A stretch of DNA of 64,000 nucleotides from DOZZ01 sp963792655 (lineage in GTDB: Bacteria; Acidobacteriota; Terriglobia; Bryobacterales; Bryobacteraceae), in assembly GCA_963792655.1 (NCBI GenBank), contig CAWBWU010000006.1:62001-126000 (forward strand), given 5' to 3'. Both the position numbers and the translations under genes were made by a program. Positions 10,227 through 20,196 of the stretch are shown piece by piece; positions within the stretch are counted from its first letter, which is position 1; each line of letters begins with the position of its first letter. The notes beneath the pieces are model-generated. The model was given only the letters and a program-made list of their open reading frames with translations. It did no database searches and was not told the DNA's origin.

Positions 10227-10682
10227 TTACCACTCGTGGCTGGAGACTAGCCAGACAGAGGCCAAGAGGAAGAGCAGCAACAAGATAGCGACTGCATAGG
10301 ACCACGCGGTGCGCGAAGTCGCCAGCGCCTCAGGTTGAGGAGCGACCGCCGCAGACTGCGCGATGGGCTGGACCGGCGCGGGCTTTTGTTGCTGAGCTTC
10401 GGCACTGCGGCGCACGGAGTCCGCAATGTGCTTACGTCCGCCGTGGTCTGCAATGACAATCGTCGCGGAGTTGCGGCTGTTGGTCGATTCGATCAAACGG
10501 CCTCGCCACGGTTCAGGCACTTCCTGCACGGAGCGATAGACGGTGCGCTTGTCGTCGGCTGCTATCAACACGGCAGAGGTTTTGATCAGGCCCGACGTGT
10601 GACGCACGAACTCGCCGCCGCACTCCGGGCATCGCACCGGCCTGGGCGCTTCGATCTCGTGCTGGCAAAAAGGGCAAGTCAC
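10227..10682 (-). CDS. Zinc-ribbon protein with C-terminal membrane anchor
   Basis: 151 residues. The N-terminus is a four-cysteine zinc ribbon, CPFCQHE at residues 3-9 and CPECGGE at 18-24. A middle part follows that is strand-like and then Ala/Pro/Gln rich, and residues about 125-147 form one hydrophobic membrane segment (AVAILLLLFLLASVWLV). The ribbon would face the cytoplasm. No enzymatic motif is visible. It lies 11 bases after the LysR gene and 29 bases before the next small gene, so these genes may be cotranscribed. Function unknown. Confidence 0.75.
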   Translation of the reverse strand: MTCPFCQHEIEAPRPVRCPECGGEFVRHTSGLIKTSAVLIAADDKRTVYRSVQEVPEPWRGRLIESTNSRNSATIVIADHGGRKHIADSVRRSAEAQQQKPAPVQPIAQSAAVAPQPEALATSRTAWSYAVAILLLLFLLASVWLVSSHEW

Positions 10683-10693
10683 GTCTGCTCCAG

Positions 10694-11643
10694 TTAAGTG
10701 ACCAGGGTACTGACGCGTTCGTTCGCGTTGATATTGGCATCTTTCGCCAACGCGTTATCGCCGAAATGAGCGAGCACAACTTGAATAAAGCCAAGCGCCG
10801 CTTTCGAAAGTGCTTTGTCTTTGCGGTAGATCAGTCCCAGCCGCCGCGTCAGCGGTTCCGGAGCCAGAGGCAGACAGCGTAACTTGCCGTTGGCGATCTC
10901 TTCGCGGCAGTTGGAAACGGCCAGGAAGGAGACGCCCAGTTCGGCCAGCACGAAGCGCTTCATCATCTCGGTCGAATCGAGTTCCATCGAAACCACGCAG
11001 GTCGCTTTCGACTGGTTCGAGCCACTGCATCCAGGCGCGCGCGCGTCGTCCCCGATTTCGGCAGCAGCAGCGAAACCTTGCGCAGATCCTGGCACGTGAC
11101 GCGGTCGCGCCGCGCTAACGGATGGCCGGCCGCAACTGCCAGCCCGAATCTCGTCTCTATAGATATCGACCACCTGCACCCGTTTTTCGGCGACCGGGAT
11201 TTGCGTCAGGCCGAAATCGGCTACATTTTCCATCACGGCTTCGACCACGCGGCCGCCGTAACGACCGGTTCACTTGCAACTGCACGACCGGAAACTGTTT
11301 GCTGGTACTCGGCGAAAACGCCGGGCAGCACGTAGATGCAGGTAGCCTCGTTCGCAGCGATGACCAGTTCGCCGCGCGGAGTAGATTCCAGTTCGTTCAG
11401 TGCGTCCTGCGCCTGCCGCCGCAGATCGAGAATCTGCTCGGCGTAATCGGTGAAAATCTTGCCGGCGGTGGTGAGCGAGATGCGGCTGCCGAAGCGTTCA
11501 AACAGCTCAGTCTTCAGTTCTTGTTCGAGTTGGCGAATTTGCGCGCTGATCGCCGGCTGCGTGCGAAAGCACGTCTGAGCGGCTTTGGAGAAACTCTTTA
11601 GCCGGACGATTTCGAGAAAGGTGTGGAGCTGGTCGAAATCCAT
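10694..11643 (-). CDS. LysR-family transcriptional regulator (five frameshifts)
   Basis: About 314 residues after repair, a normal LysR length. The N-terminal winged helix-turn-helix is intact: MDFDQLHTFLEIV, SFSKAAQ, QPAISAQIRQLEQEL, FERFGSRISLTTAG. The effector-binding half is broken five times (near 11298-11300, 11259-11261, 11143-11145, 11025 and 11009). Removing one base at each place gives continuous family sequence, for example GGRVVEAVMENVADFGL and LAVAAGHPLARRDRV. The last part (MELDSTEMMKRFVLAELG) is in frame again. The gene is divergent from the TIGR03790-type gene with about 120 bases between starts. Target genes and inducer are unknown. Confidence 0.8.
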
Positions 11644-11765
11644 TTTGAGAGCGGCCGTGATGCGACCGGCCCGTATTCGAACTCTTGCAGTTCAGTGTAG
11701 CAAAAGCACACAATCAACTTCCCTATTTCGGGGCATACGGAACGCGGCGCTTGTTAACATTTGGG

Positions 11766-12863
11766 ATGCGCTGGACGCTTGGGCTCACGCTGATGGTCGC
11801 CGCGATGCGGTTCGCCTCCGCGTCGCCGGAGCCTGCACAGGTCCTTGTCGTCGTCAACCGCCAGTCGGCCGTATCGCAAAAGATCGGCGCGTACTATCTG
11901 CGTAAGCGACTGGTGCCGCTCGAGAATCTGGTCACGCTGGATGTCTCACCGAGCGAGCAGATCGATCGCGCCACTTACGACCGGCGGGTAGAACGGCCCA
12001 TTGCAGAGTATTTGCGCAAGCATCGCCTGGAAGACCAGATCAACTACATCGTGACGACTCTCGGCGTGCCGCTGAAGATTGCGGGCGGCCCGGAAAGCCT
12101 GGAGGGCGACGCAGCCTCGGTCGATTCGGAGCTGGCCGCGCTCTACGCACGTCAACACGGCATCGACATCCCGATTCGCGGCGCGGCACGCAACCCTTTT
12201 TTCGGCCACACCGGCGAGCCGTTCGACCACAAACACTTCCCGATCTATTTAGTTACGCGACTGGCTGCCTATGACGAGCCGACGGTGGAGCGTATGATCG
12301 ATCGCGCACTCATCGCGCGTAACCGCGGCAAAGTGGTGATCGACGTACGCGCGGATAACAACACGGACGGCAACGAGCGCCTGCGCCAGGCCGCCGCGCT
12401 GATTCCGAAAGAGCGGCTGGTGTTGGATGACTCCGCGCACGTGATCACCGGCGAAAAGAATGTGATCGCTTATGCCGGGTGGGGTTCGAACGATCCGGAC
12501 CGGACACAACGGAAGCTTAGCTTCCAATGGCTTCCCGGGGCAATCGTGACCGAATTTGTCTCGACGAATGCACGCACGTTTGCGAAGCCGCCCGACGCGT
12601 GGAAGCTGGGCACGTGGAAAGATCCAACGAGCTGGTTCGCCGGGGCGCCTCAAACGCTTGCAGCCGACTATCTGGACGAGGGCGCTACAGGCGCTTCGGG
12701 TCACGTCTACGAACCGTATCTACACCTGACCCCACGGCCTGAGATTGTGATTCCCCAATACCTGCGGGGCCGCAACCTGGCGGAGAGCTACTACCTTTCC
12801 CTGCCCGCGATTAGCTGGCAGAACGTGGTGCTGGGCGATCCGTTGTGTGTTCTGCGGCCGTGA
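11766..12863 (+). CDS. TIGR03790-type protein of unknown function
   Basis: 365 residues from ATG 11766, which places a signal peptide (MRWTLGLTLMVAAMRFASAS) at the front; a longer frame adds no convincing sequence. Recognised from memory as a TIGR03790-type protein, a sporadically distributed family of unknown function. Characteristic parts are VLVVVNRQSAVSQKIGAYY, NYIVTTLGVPLKI and the closing NVVLGDPLCVL. The order and spacing recall a secreted or periplasmic alpha/beta domain, but no catalytic site is clear. It is divergent from the LysR gene and followed by a 115-base gap before the CHASE3 kinase. Confidence 0.8.
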   Translation: MRWTLGLTLMVAAMRFASASPEPAQVLVVVNRQSAVSQKIGAYYLRKRLVPLENLVTLDVSPSEQIDRATYDRRVERPIAEYLRKHRLEDQINYIVTTLGVPLKIAGGPESLEGDAASVDSELAALYARQHGIDIPIRGAARNPFFGHTGEPFDHKHFPIYLVTRLAAYDEPTVERMIDRALIARNRGKVVIDVRADNNTDGNERLRQAAALIPKERLVLDDSAHVITGEKNVIAYAGWGSNDPDRTQRKLSFQWLPGAIVTEFVSTNARTFAKPPDAWKLGTWKDPTSWFAGAPQTLAADYLDEGATGASGHVYEPYLHLTPRPEIVIPQYLRGRNLAESYYLSLPAISWQNVVLGDPLCVLRP

Positions 12864-12978
12864 GGGTGGGCGGTTCGCGGCGCCGCACCCGCCGACGGTC
12901 GTGCTCGTGAATTGACATGCGTTCGCCGAGCGCTCACGGCGGGTCGTGCGCTGCCAATCTGTATGATGAAGAGTCGTC

Positions 12979-15150
12979 ATGGCCGGCGCGAACTGGGTGA
13001 GGAGAATCAAAATCAACACTGAAGAAGCAGGGCTCCACCAGCTACCGGCGAATCGCTCCTTCTTATTCGGCCTTATCGCGCTCGCGTTAATTCTGGCATT
13101 GGCGTATTGGAACTGGCGCCACATGCACGAAGCGGCCGCGCGAGTTGCCGAATCCGACCGCATGCTCGGACAGGTCGCGTCTGTGATCTCTTCAATCAAA
13201 GACGCCGAGACGGGCCAGCGCGGATATCTGCTGACCGGACACCCTCGCTACCTTGAGACATACCGACGTGGCAGCGACGCCGTCCCGGGCGAGATGCAAC
13301 GGCTCCGTCAGCTCACCGGCGGGCGCCTCGAGTTGAAGCCGCGCCTGGATGAGCTGACCAACGTGGTGCAGCTCAAGATCGACGAGCTGCGGCACACCAT
13401 CGAATTGCGCCAGGCCGGACGCACTGAAGACGCGTTGGCCATCGTGCGCAGCGACCATGGTAAAGCCTACATGGATCGCATTCGTGTTCTGTGCGACGGG
13501 CTGAGTGCCGACCTTCGCAAAGAATGGCGGGAGCGCACTGACGATGCATCGTTGGAAACTACGCGCGGCATTCTGTTGAGCACAGCGGCCAGCGGCGCAT
13601 TGTTTCTATTACTGTTGCTCGCGACGCTGAACCTGAACAAGCAGAAGCTTGCGGCCGAAACCGCCAACCAGGCAAAGAGCGCGTTCCTGGCCAATATGAG
13701 TCATGAACTACGCACGCCGCTGAACGCCATCATCGGTTACAGCGAAATGATTCTGGAAGACTCCGAAGCCAGCGGGGAGCAGACGGATGTCGCGGACGTG
13801 AAGAAGATCCGCGCTGCGGGCAAGCACCTGCTCGATCTGATCAACGCGGTGCTGGATATCTCGAAGATCGAGGCAGGCAAGATGGAGCTCTACCTCGAAA
13901 CGTTTTCAGTCGCCACCATGGTGCAGGAAACCGTTGCGCTGGTAGAGCCGCTGGCAGCGAAGAATGGCAACGAGATGCATGCGCAAGTACAGCCGGGCCT
14001 TGGCCTGATGCGCGCGGATCAGACCAAGGTGCGCCAGAGCCTGTTCAACCTGCTGAGCAATGCGTGTAAGTTCACCGAGCACGGCTCCATCACGCTCACG
14101 GTGAAGCGCGAACCGAACGAGATGATGTCGTTCGCTGTCGCCGACACCGGAATGGGCATCACGCCGGAGCAGATGTCGCGCATCTTCGTTCCATTTACCC
14201 AGGCCGATACTTCGACCAGCCGCAAGTTTGGAGGCACCGGGCTGGGCCTGGTCATCAGCCGCCGGTTTGCTGAGCTGATGGGCGGTGAGATTACGGTTGC
14301 CAGCCAGATCGGCAAAGGATCGACCTTCACGCTGCGCTTACCGCAAAACGTCGTGCCGCCGCAGACGAGCGACGCCGTAGAAGTTAATACGAGCGAGTCG
14401 AGCGCTGTCGCTACGGTGCTCGCCATCGACGACGATCCCGAAGTGCATGAACTCTTGAGGCGCAGCCTGGTACGTCATGGATTGCGCGTCGAAAGCGCAC
14501 GCAGCGGCGAAGAAGGTCTGCGGCTGGCGCGCAAGCTGCGTCCCCGCGTGATCACGCTCGACGTCATGATGCCCGGCATGGATGGCTGGACGGTGTTGTC
14601 GAGCCTGAAGTCGGATCCGGAGTTGAGCGGCATTCCGGTGGTCATGCTCACCATCGCGGATAGCCGGAACCTGGGTTATGCGCTCGGCGCCGCTGACTAC
14701 CTGACGAAACCGATCGACCGCGACCGCCTGGCTGCTGTACTGCTGCGCTACCGGACGGATAGTGTCGGTGTGGCTCTGGTAGTAGAGGACGACGAAGGCT
14801 CGCGTGATATGTTGTCGCGGCTGCTCGAAGGCGAAGGCTGGCAGGTGGACCGGGCCGCCAACGGCCGTTTCGCTTTGGATGCGATGCGGCAGCGTACGCC
14901 GTCGGTGATCTTGCTGGACTTGATGATGCCGGAGATGGACGGCTTCGAATTTCTCGACCAGATGCACCGCAACGCGGCCTGGCGCGGCATCCCGGTGATT
15001 GTGATCACCGCGAAAGACCTCAGCAACGCAGAACGCGAACGCCTGCAAGGGCAGGTCGGCAAAGTCCTGCAAAAGGGCGGCTATGAGCGCGATGAACTCC
15101 TGCGGCGCGTGAGTGATATGGTCTCCTCGTACCTTCGTCCCGTAAGCTAG
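12979..15150 (+). CDS. Hybrid histidine kinase: CHASE3, HisKA, HATPase, two receivers
   Basis: 723 residues. A membrane segment at about 30-46, a periplasmic CHASE3 sensor (about 50-190, with SIKDAETGQRGYLLTG) and a second membrane segment at about 198-218 precede the kinase. The phospho-acceptor is H242 in NMSHELRTPLN. ATP-binding motifs are NLLSNACKFTE, DTGMGI and GGTGLGL. Two receiver domains follow with acceptor D528 (TLDVMMPGMDG) and D647 (LLDLMMPEMDG). The second lacks the usual Lys-Pro and has LQKGGY instead, a common variant. It is transcribed 11 bases ahead of the AI-2E-type permease gene, suggesting one operon. Signal unknown. Confidence 0.92.
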   Translation: MAGANWVRRIKINTEEAGLHQLPANRSFLFGLIALALILALAYWNWRHMHEAAARVAESDRMLGQVASVISSIKDAETGQRGYLLTGHPRYLETYRRGSDAVPGEMQRLRQLTGGRLELKPRLDELTNVVQLKIDELRHTIELRQAGRTEDALAIVRSDHGKAYMDRIRVLCDGLSADLRKEWRERTDDASLETTRGILLSTAASGALFLLLLLATLNLNKQKLAAETANQAKSAFLANMSHELRTPLNAIIGYSEMILEDSEASGEQTDVADVKKIRAAGKHLLDLINAVLDISKIEAGKMELYLETFSVATMVQETVALVEPLAAKNGNEMHAQVQPGLGLMRADQTKVRQSLFNLLSNACKFTEHGSITLTVKREPNEMMSFAVADTGMGITPEQMSRIFVPFTQADTSTSRKFGGTGLGLVISRRFAELMGGEITVASQIGKGSTFTLRLPQNVVPPQTSDAVEVNTSESSAVATVLAIDDDPEVHELLRRSLVRHGLRVESARSGEEGLRLARKLRPRVITLDVMMPGMDGWTVLSSLKSDPELSGIPVVMLTIADSRNLGYALGAADYLTKPIDRDRLAAVLLRYRTDSVGVALVVEDDEGSRDMLSRLLEGEGWQVDRAANGRFALDAMRQRTPSVILLDLMMPEMDGFEFLDQMHRNAAWRGIPVIVITAKDLSNAERERLQGQVGKVLQKGGYERDELLRRVSDMVSSYLRPVS

Positions 15151-15161
15151 GCAGCACCGCC

Positions 15162-16979
15162 ATGGACCGCCAGGACACAGTCGCGAGCGCTTCGAAGGTG
15201 CCGCCGATCATCGGCTTCATCGTTGCCGTTGCGATTCTGTATTTCGCGCGAGAGTTATTGATTCCGTTCGCGCTCGCGCTGCTGATGGCGTTTTTGCTGA
15301 GCCCCATCGTGCGCCGGCTCGAGATCTTGCGCATCCCGCGCATGTTGGCGGCACTACTGGTTTTCATCACTGCGGCGGCAATGTGCGTCGGGCTCGGGTG
15401 GGTGGTGACGGACCAGTTGATGCAGATCGTCAACGGCCTGCCGAAGTATTCGGACAACGTGCATCGCAAGATGGTGGCGCTGCAGGGAGAGTCTGGCGGC
15501 ATCAACAAAGTCTTCGGCAACATCGAAGAGCTCGGCAAGGAACTCAGCACGGCCACGCAGAAGCCGCAGCCCTCGGACCGCCCGACCAATATTCGCGACG
15601 CTTCGAACCCCTTGCCGGTACAGATTATTCAGCCGCGCAACGCGCTGCAGTCGATGCGCGATTTCGGAAGCGGTCTGATGCGTCCGCTGGGTACGGCAGG
15701 AATCGCGATCGTTTTCACCATCTTCATGCTGCTCGATCAGGAGGATCTGCGGAACCGTTTGCTGCGGCTCATCGGCGAGCGGCAGATGCATACGACCACG
15801 AAAGCGATGGACGACGCGGCCGCGCGCATCAGCCGTTACATTCTGATGCAGTTTCTGGTGAACGCCGGGTTCGGCACCATCATCGCGTTGGGGCTCTACT
15901 TCATCGGGGTACCGAGCCCGCTGTTGTGGGGTGTGCTCGCGATGTTGCTGCGCTTTCTGCCTTACATCGGACCGATCATCGCGGGTTCACTGCCCATCGT
16001 GCTGACCGTCGCGATGACCGATGGCTGGCACACCCCGCTTTACGTGTTCCTGTTGTTTGTGATCACCGAACTGATCACCGGCAACCTGCTCGAGCCACTG
16101 CTATACGGCGTGCACACCGGCTTGTCAGCTGTCGCGATCCTCGTAGCCGCAGTGTTCTGGACCGTGCTGTGGGGACCCATCGGTCTGATCTTGTCGACTC
16201 CGCTGACCGTCTGTTTGAGCGTGCTCGGACGGTATGCGCCGCAGTTAGAGTTTCTGAATATTCTTCTCGGCGACGAGCCCGTGCTCTCGCCCGATGCCAT
16301 CTTCTATCAACGCCTGCTCGCGCTCGATCAGCATGACGCGTTTCTGCAGCTCGATCACGCCATCAAAGAGAAGCCGCTGATCACGGTGTATGACGAGATC
16401 ATCATCCCGGCGCTCTCTATGGCCGAACAGGATCGTCACAGCGGCATGCTCGAAGCCAAGCGCGAAGAGTTCCTGGTGCAGAACATCAACGAGTTCGTCA
16501 CCGAACTGGGTGAAATGAACCGCACGCCCGTAAAAGCCGGCAAGGCCGTGAAGCCGGGACAGGTGGTGGAGAAAGCAGGGTCGGCGATCCAACGCGTGAT
16601 CTGCGTTCCCGCACACGACGTGGCCGACGAAATTGCAGCCGCGATGTTCGCGCAGTTGGTGAATGACCGCGGCTTCCCGGCGCTCGCCTTTCCTGTAAGC
16701 GACTCGCCCGCGGCACTGGTGGAGAGCCTCGGCATCCAGGCGGGCGATGTCATTCTGATTTCTTCCGTTCCGCCGCTGGCGCTTGCGCATGCGCGCAAAC
16801 TCACGCAGGAAGTGCGCGACGCGTTACCCGAAGCGACGGTCATTGTGGGCCTGTGGAATTACCGGATGAACGCGGAGAAAAATCTGGAGCGCCTGCAGGA
16901 ATCCTTATCGGCCGCCGTGGTTACCACCATGACAGGCGCGATGGAACAGTTGCTCGCCGTCAGCAAAGATCAGTTCTGA
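15162..16979 (+). CDS. AI-2E-family permease with C-terminal Rossmann-like domain
   Basis: 605 residues; ordinary AI-2E/PerM exporters are about 350. The first 370 residues hold the usual membrane segments, with PFALALLMAFLLSPIV, LRFLPYIGPIIAG and the closing IGLILSTPLTVCLSVLGRY. A hydrophilic region follows and then, at about 480-600, an alpha/beta domain (VICVPAHDVADEIAAAMFAQ, GDVILISSVPPLALAHA, VIVGLW) that resembles a B12-binding-type Rossmann fold, without the DxHxxG cobalamin motif. I recall similar long permeases in other bacteria. Substrate unknown; 'AI-2' is a family name only. It follows the hybrid kinase gene closely. Confidence 0.85.
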   Translation: MDRQDTVASASKVPPIIGFIVAVAILYFARELLIPFALALLMAFLLSPIVRRLEILRIPRMLAALLVFITAAAMCVGLGWVVTDQLMQIVNGLPKYSDNVHRKMVALQGESGGINKVFGNIEELGKELSTATQKPQPSDRPTNIRDASNPLPVQIIQPRNALQSMRDFGSGLMRPLGTAGIAIVFTIFMLLDQEDLRNRLLRLIGERQMHTTTKAMDDAAARISRYILMQFLVNAGFGTIIALGLYFIGVPSPLLWGVLAMLLRFLPYIGPIIAGSLPIVLTVAMTDGWHTPLYVFLLFVITELITGNLLEPLLYGVHTGLSAVAILVAAVFWTVLWGPIGLILSTPLTVCLSVLGRYAPQLEFLNILLGDEPVLSPDAIFYQRLLALDQHDAFLQLDHAIKEKPLITVYDEIIIPALSMAEQDRHSGMLEAKREEFLVQNINEFVTELGEMNRTPVKAGKAVKPGQVVEKAGSAIQRVICVPAHDVADEIAAAMFAQLVNDRGFPALAFPVSDSPAALVESLGIQAGDVILISSVPPLALAHARKLTQEVRDALPEATVIVGLWNYRMNAEKNLERLQESLSAAVVTTMTGAMEQLLAVSKDQF

Positions 16980-17021
16980 TCTTTTGGCACTTGCCGTGCA
17001 AGTCGAGAGCAGGAGACCCGT

Positions 17022-17393
17022 GTGCCCATCACCGCGAAATTGAAACAAGTCGGCCCGACCGCGGTTGTCTCCGTATCCGGGAAAGTCACGTTAGGTGAGG
17101 CTTCGCAATCACTGAGAACCACGCTGGAACAGCTCTTCAATCGCGGGAGCCTGCAAGTGGTGCTCAATCTGGCCGAGGTTCCTTTTATCGATAGCGCCGG
17201 GCTCGGCGTGTTGGCGCTGAATTCAGCGAGCGTCAAGGCGCAGGGTGGAGTGCTGAAACTGGCGGAGCCGCAGGCTCGCGTTCGCGATGCGCTCGAACTG
17301 GTGCGGCTCAACCGTGTGATCGCGCTTTATGCGACGGAGCAGGAAGCGATCGACAGTTTCAACTCTTCTGATAGCGCAGAGCCAGTACAGTAA
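17022..17393 (+). CDS. STAS-domain anti-anti-sigma factor
   Basis: 123 residues from GTG 17022, essentially one STAS domain. The phosphorylatable serine is S58 in FIDSAGLGVL. In partner switching a kinase phosphorylates this Ser and a PP2C phosphatase removes the phosphate, changing its hold on an anti-sigma factor. The convergent neighbour is an RsbU-type phosphatase whose 3' end overlaps this gene by 35 bases, so the two may work as a pair although transcribed apart. A second STAS paralogue with Ser58 in the same position lies at 38577. The kinase partner is not next to this gene. Confidence 0.9.
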   Translation: MPITAKLKQVGPTAVVSVSGKVTLGEASQSLRTTLEQLFNRGSLQVVLNLAEVPFIDSAGLGVLALNSASVKAQGGVLKLAEPQARVRDALELVRLNRVIALYATEQEAIDSFNSSDSAEPVQ

Positions 17394-18510
17394 CGTCGTC
17401 AGATTGCACTGCGCTTCCCACAAACTCTTTCACGCCCTGCATCAACGCGCTGACTGTATCGCGCGCACTCCCGTCGCAATGCGCCAGCAGGCTTTCCAGT
17501 CGTTCGTGTCCGAACGGTTCGCCCGCTTCGTTTTCTGCATCGGAAACGCCATCGGTCGTTAGCACCAGCGTTTCGCCTTGCTTCAGGTCGAGGCTGGCCG
17601 ATCCAATCTCCACATCGTCAAAAAGGCCGAGCATGGTGCCGGTCGTCTCATGCACACAGCGGACCTTACCATCCGCGCTCACAATGTACGGTGGCGTCTG
17701 CCCCGCAACGCTGAAGTCCACGCGTCCGGTGCGGAGGTCGAGGATGCCATAGAGCAGTGTCACGTACATCTCGCCTGTGCCTTGCAGAAACAGGATGCGA
17801 TGAACTTCTTCGAGTGCCTCACGCGTGCTGCTGGTTCGGTGAGCGGTGGCGCGCAGCAGGGTGCGGCAGACGGCCATCAGAATAGCAGCAGGAACACCTT
17901 TGCCCGAGACGTCTCCGATCGCAACAGCAACGCGATGCTCTTCGAGTGGAAAGAAATCGAAGAAGTCGCCGCCGACCAGGCGCGCGGGCAGCATCTCGGC
18001 GTAGATTTCATACTCGGGAGTGACGGGGAAGTCGCAGGGCAGAATGCTCTGCTGGATGCGGCTGGCGATGCTCAGTTCACCCTGTAACTGCTGCAGTTCT
18101 TCCTTCTGGCTTTGCGAGTCGCGGATCAGCTTCAGCTCGGCAGTGGTCTTGTTGAGCGTCTGCTCCAAGTCCTGGAAATCGATGGGCTTGGTAAGAAAGT
18201 CGAAAGCCCCGCGGTTCATCGCCGTACGAATGTTCTGCATGTCGTCGTACGCCGACACGATGATCGTCTTGAGCGTGCGGTTCAGCGCACCGATGCGCGT
18301 CAACAGCGTGAGGCCGTCCATCACCGGCATATTCACGTCGCTGAAGACGATCTCGATGTCCGGATTTTCGAGCAGCTTGCCGAGCGCCTGCTCACCGTTC
18401 TGAGCAAACACCATCTCGACCTCACCGTCGCGGATGCGTTTGCGAAAGCGCTGCAGGATGAGCGGCTCCAGGTCTGGCTCATCATCCACAAAGAGAATTT
18501 TCAGAACCAT
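17359..18510 (-). CDS. Response regulator with PP2C (RsbU/SpoIIE) phosphatase output
   Basis: 383 residues. An N-terminal receiver (about 4-125) has acceptor D58 (FSDVNMPVMDG) and conserved Lys in FLTKPID. A helical linker (residues 125-165, QSQKEELQQLQGELSIASRI) leads to a PP2C domain with metal-binding acids in LVGGDFFDFF, IGDVSGKGVPAA, TDGVSDAEN and SDDVTVLAL. Such proteins dephosphorylate STAS proteins in response to kinase input. It is the last gene of a four-gene operon with two hybrid kinases and a single receiver, 3 bases after the previous gene, so those kinases are its likely phosphate source. Confidence 0.93.
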   Translation of the reverse strand: MVLKILFVDDEPDLEPLILQRFRKRIRDGEVEMVFAQNGEQALGKLLENPDIEIVFSDVNMPVMDGLTLLTRIGALNRTLKTIIVSAYDDMQNIRTAMNRGAFDFLTKPIDFQDLEQTLNKTTAELKLIRDSQSQKEELQQLQGELSIASRIQQSILPCDFPVTPEYEIYAEMLPARLVGGDFFDFFPLEEHRVAVAIGDVSGKGVPAAILMAVCRTLLRATAHRTSSTREALEEVHRILFLQGTGEMYVTLLYGILDLRTGRVDFSVAGQTPPYIVSADGKVRCVHETTGTMLGLFDDVEIGSASLDLKQGETLVLTTDGVSDAENEAGEPFGHERLESLLAHCDGSARDTVSALMQGVKEFVGSAVQSDDVTVLALRYQKS

Positions 18511-18513
18511 GTT

Positions 18514-20196
18514 CTAAGCGGTGGCGGTGCGCGGCAGCGTAACGATAAACTCCGCGAACTCCCCTTCCTGGCTGCGCAACCCCAGTTCGCCGTGATGTTC
18601 CTGCACTACGATTTCGCGGCTGATCGAAAGACCTAAGCCGGTGCCCGAGCCCGTGGGCTTCGTCGTGTAGAACGGCTCGAAGATTTTGCGTTCCAAAGCC
18701 GGTGGGATACCCGGGCCGTTATCTTTCACATGCACTTCAACATGACCGTCGAGCGAGAGAGTGCTGACTTCGACAGCAGGCGAGAACGAAGCACCTTCCG
18801 CTTTGCGCCTTTCGTGAACGGCGTAGAAGGCGTTGGTGGCCAGGTTCAGAAATACGCGGCTCAAGTCCTGCGGAAATATTTCGACCTTGCCTACAGCGGG
18901 GTCGAGCTTCAAGTCGATCGCGGAATTGAACGTCATGTCCTGCGAGCGCAGGCCGTGAAAGGCAAGCTGCACACATTCCGTGACGAGTGCATTCAGATCT
19001 GCACTCTCGCGCTCGCCTGATTGTTTGCGCGCATGCATCAACATGCCGCGCACAATCCGGTCGGCGCGTTTGCCGTGTTCTTCAATCTTGGCGAGGTTCT
19101 GGCTCAGCTCGGTAAAGAGCGTTTCGGCCTCGGTTTCGTTGTGCGCGGCGAAGGCGTTGCGCAGTTCCGGCACCATCTCGTGCGAGAGCGCGGCGAAGTT
19201 CGTGACGAAGTTCAAAGGGTTCTTGATCTCATGCGCAATGCCCGCCGCGAGTGAGCCGAGCGACGCCAGCTTCTCTTGCGTAATCAGCTGTCCCTGCATG
19301 TTGCGCAGATCACGGTACGCGGTTTCGAGTTCTTCGGTGCGATGCCGCTGCTCGTCGCGCATTGCTTTCTTCTCGAATGAGTTCTTCAGCCGCGCTCGCA
19401 GCAGCACCGGGTCGAACGGCTTCGGCAAGTAATCTTCGGCGCCGCCTTCGATGCAACGAATCAGGCTCTGATACTCTTCCGACGCCGACGTCATGATGAC
19501 TGGAATTTCGCGCAGCTTCTCATCGGCTTGCATGATCTCGAGCGTCTGGAAGCCGTCGAGCTCCGGCATCAGAACGTCGAGCAGCACAATGTCGATTTGA
19601 TGCGAGCGCAGCAGTTGCAGCGCTTCGCGCCCGTTCGAGGCCATGATGACCGCATAGCCTTGACGCGCAAGCTGCTTTGATAAGAGTTCGCGGTTGCCGG
19701 GAGCATCGTCCACCACCAGCACTGTCGCGTTGTCTTTCTGTTCTCCGACGATGTTGCCTTCGGCGGGCGCGGGCGCAGGAGTAAGTGAGGAGCGCCCGGC
19801 TGAGAACTGCGCCAACTCCGAAGCAGCGGCCTGAATATGCGCCGAGAACGGCTTGAGAAACGGGTGCGGCAGTTCCGCGACGCGGCGCGAGGCGGTCAGC
19901 AATCGCTTGGCAGTGGCTCGCAGACCTTCCTGCACGTTAAACAACAGCTCTGGATCGACTTGCTCCACCGAAGCCGGCAGTAGCTGCTGCAGCAGCTTCA
20001 CCATGTCGTATGCCGAGGCGTGAATCTGGTGCAGCTCGGGAAGCAGGTCGGGCGCGTCTTCCGCGTCCTCAATCAGCATCTCGGTATAACCGATGATCTG
20101 GTTCAGCGGAGTACGCAAGTCGTGGCGCAGACGAGCTGCGCTCGACGGAGGCGGTGAAGGAGGCGGCTCCGGGACCGGCGGCTGCGGCACGATCAA
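18514..20196 (-). CDS. Hybrid kinase: N-terminal HisKA-like helix, receiver, HisKA, HATPase
   Basis: 560 residues. The start is TTG 20196 (or GTG 20190), right after the upstream stop. After a proline-rich start, residues 20-45 resemble the dimerisation helix of a histidine kinase (RLRHDLRTPLNQIIGYTEM, candidate H25) without an adjacent ATPase. A receiver follows (about 157-270, D207 in LLDVLMPELDG), then a coiled linker, a HisKA with H322 (GIAHEIKNPLNF) and a HATPase (NLATNAFYAV, DNGPGIPP, GSGTGLGLSI). No membrane segment, so the protein is cytoplasmic. It probably receives phosphate from neighbours and passes it to the RsbU-type regulator downstream. Confidence 0.9.
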   Translation of the reverse strand: MIVPQPPVPEPPPSPPPSSAARLRHDLRTPLNQIIGYTEMLIEDAEDAPDLLPELHQIHASAYDMVKLLQQLLPASVEQVDPELLFNVQEGLRATAKRLLTASRRVAELPHPFLKPFSAHIQAAASELAQFSAGRSSLTPAPAPAEGNIVGEQKDNATVLVVDDAPGNRELLSKQLARQGYAVIMASNGREALQLLRSHQIDIVLLDVLMPELDGFQTLEIMQADEKLREIPVIMTSASEEYQSLIRCIEGGAEDYLPKPFDPVLLRARLKNSFEKKAMRDEQRHRTEELETAYRDLRNMQGQLITQEKLASLGSLAAGIAHEIKNPLNFVTNFAALSHEMVPELRNAFAAHNETEAETLFTELSQNLAKIEEHGKRADRIVRGMLMHARKQSGERESADLNALVTECVQLAFHGLRSQDMTFNSAIDLKLDPAVGKVEIFPQDLSRVFLNLATNAFYAVHERRKAEGASFSPAVEVSTLSLDGHVEVHVKDNGPGIPPALERKIFEPFYTTKPTGSGTGLGLSISREIVVQEHHGELGLRSQEGEFAEFIVTLPRTATA

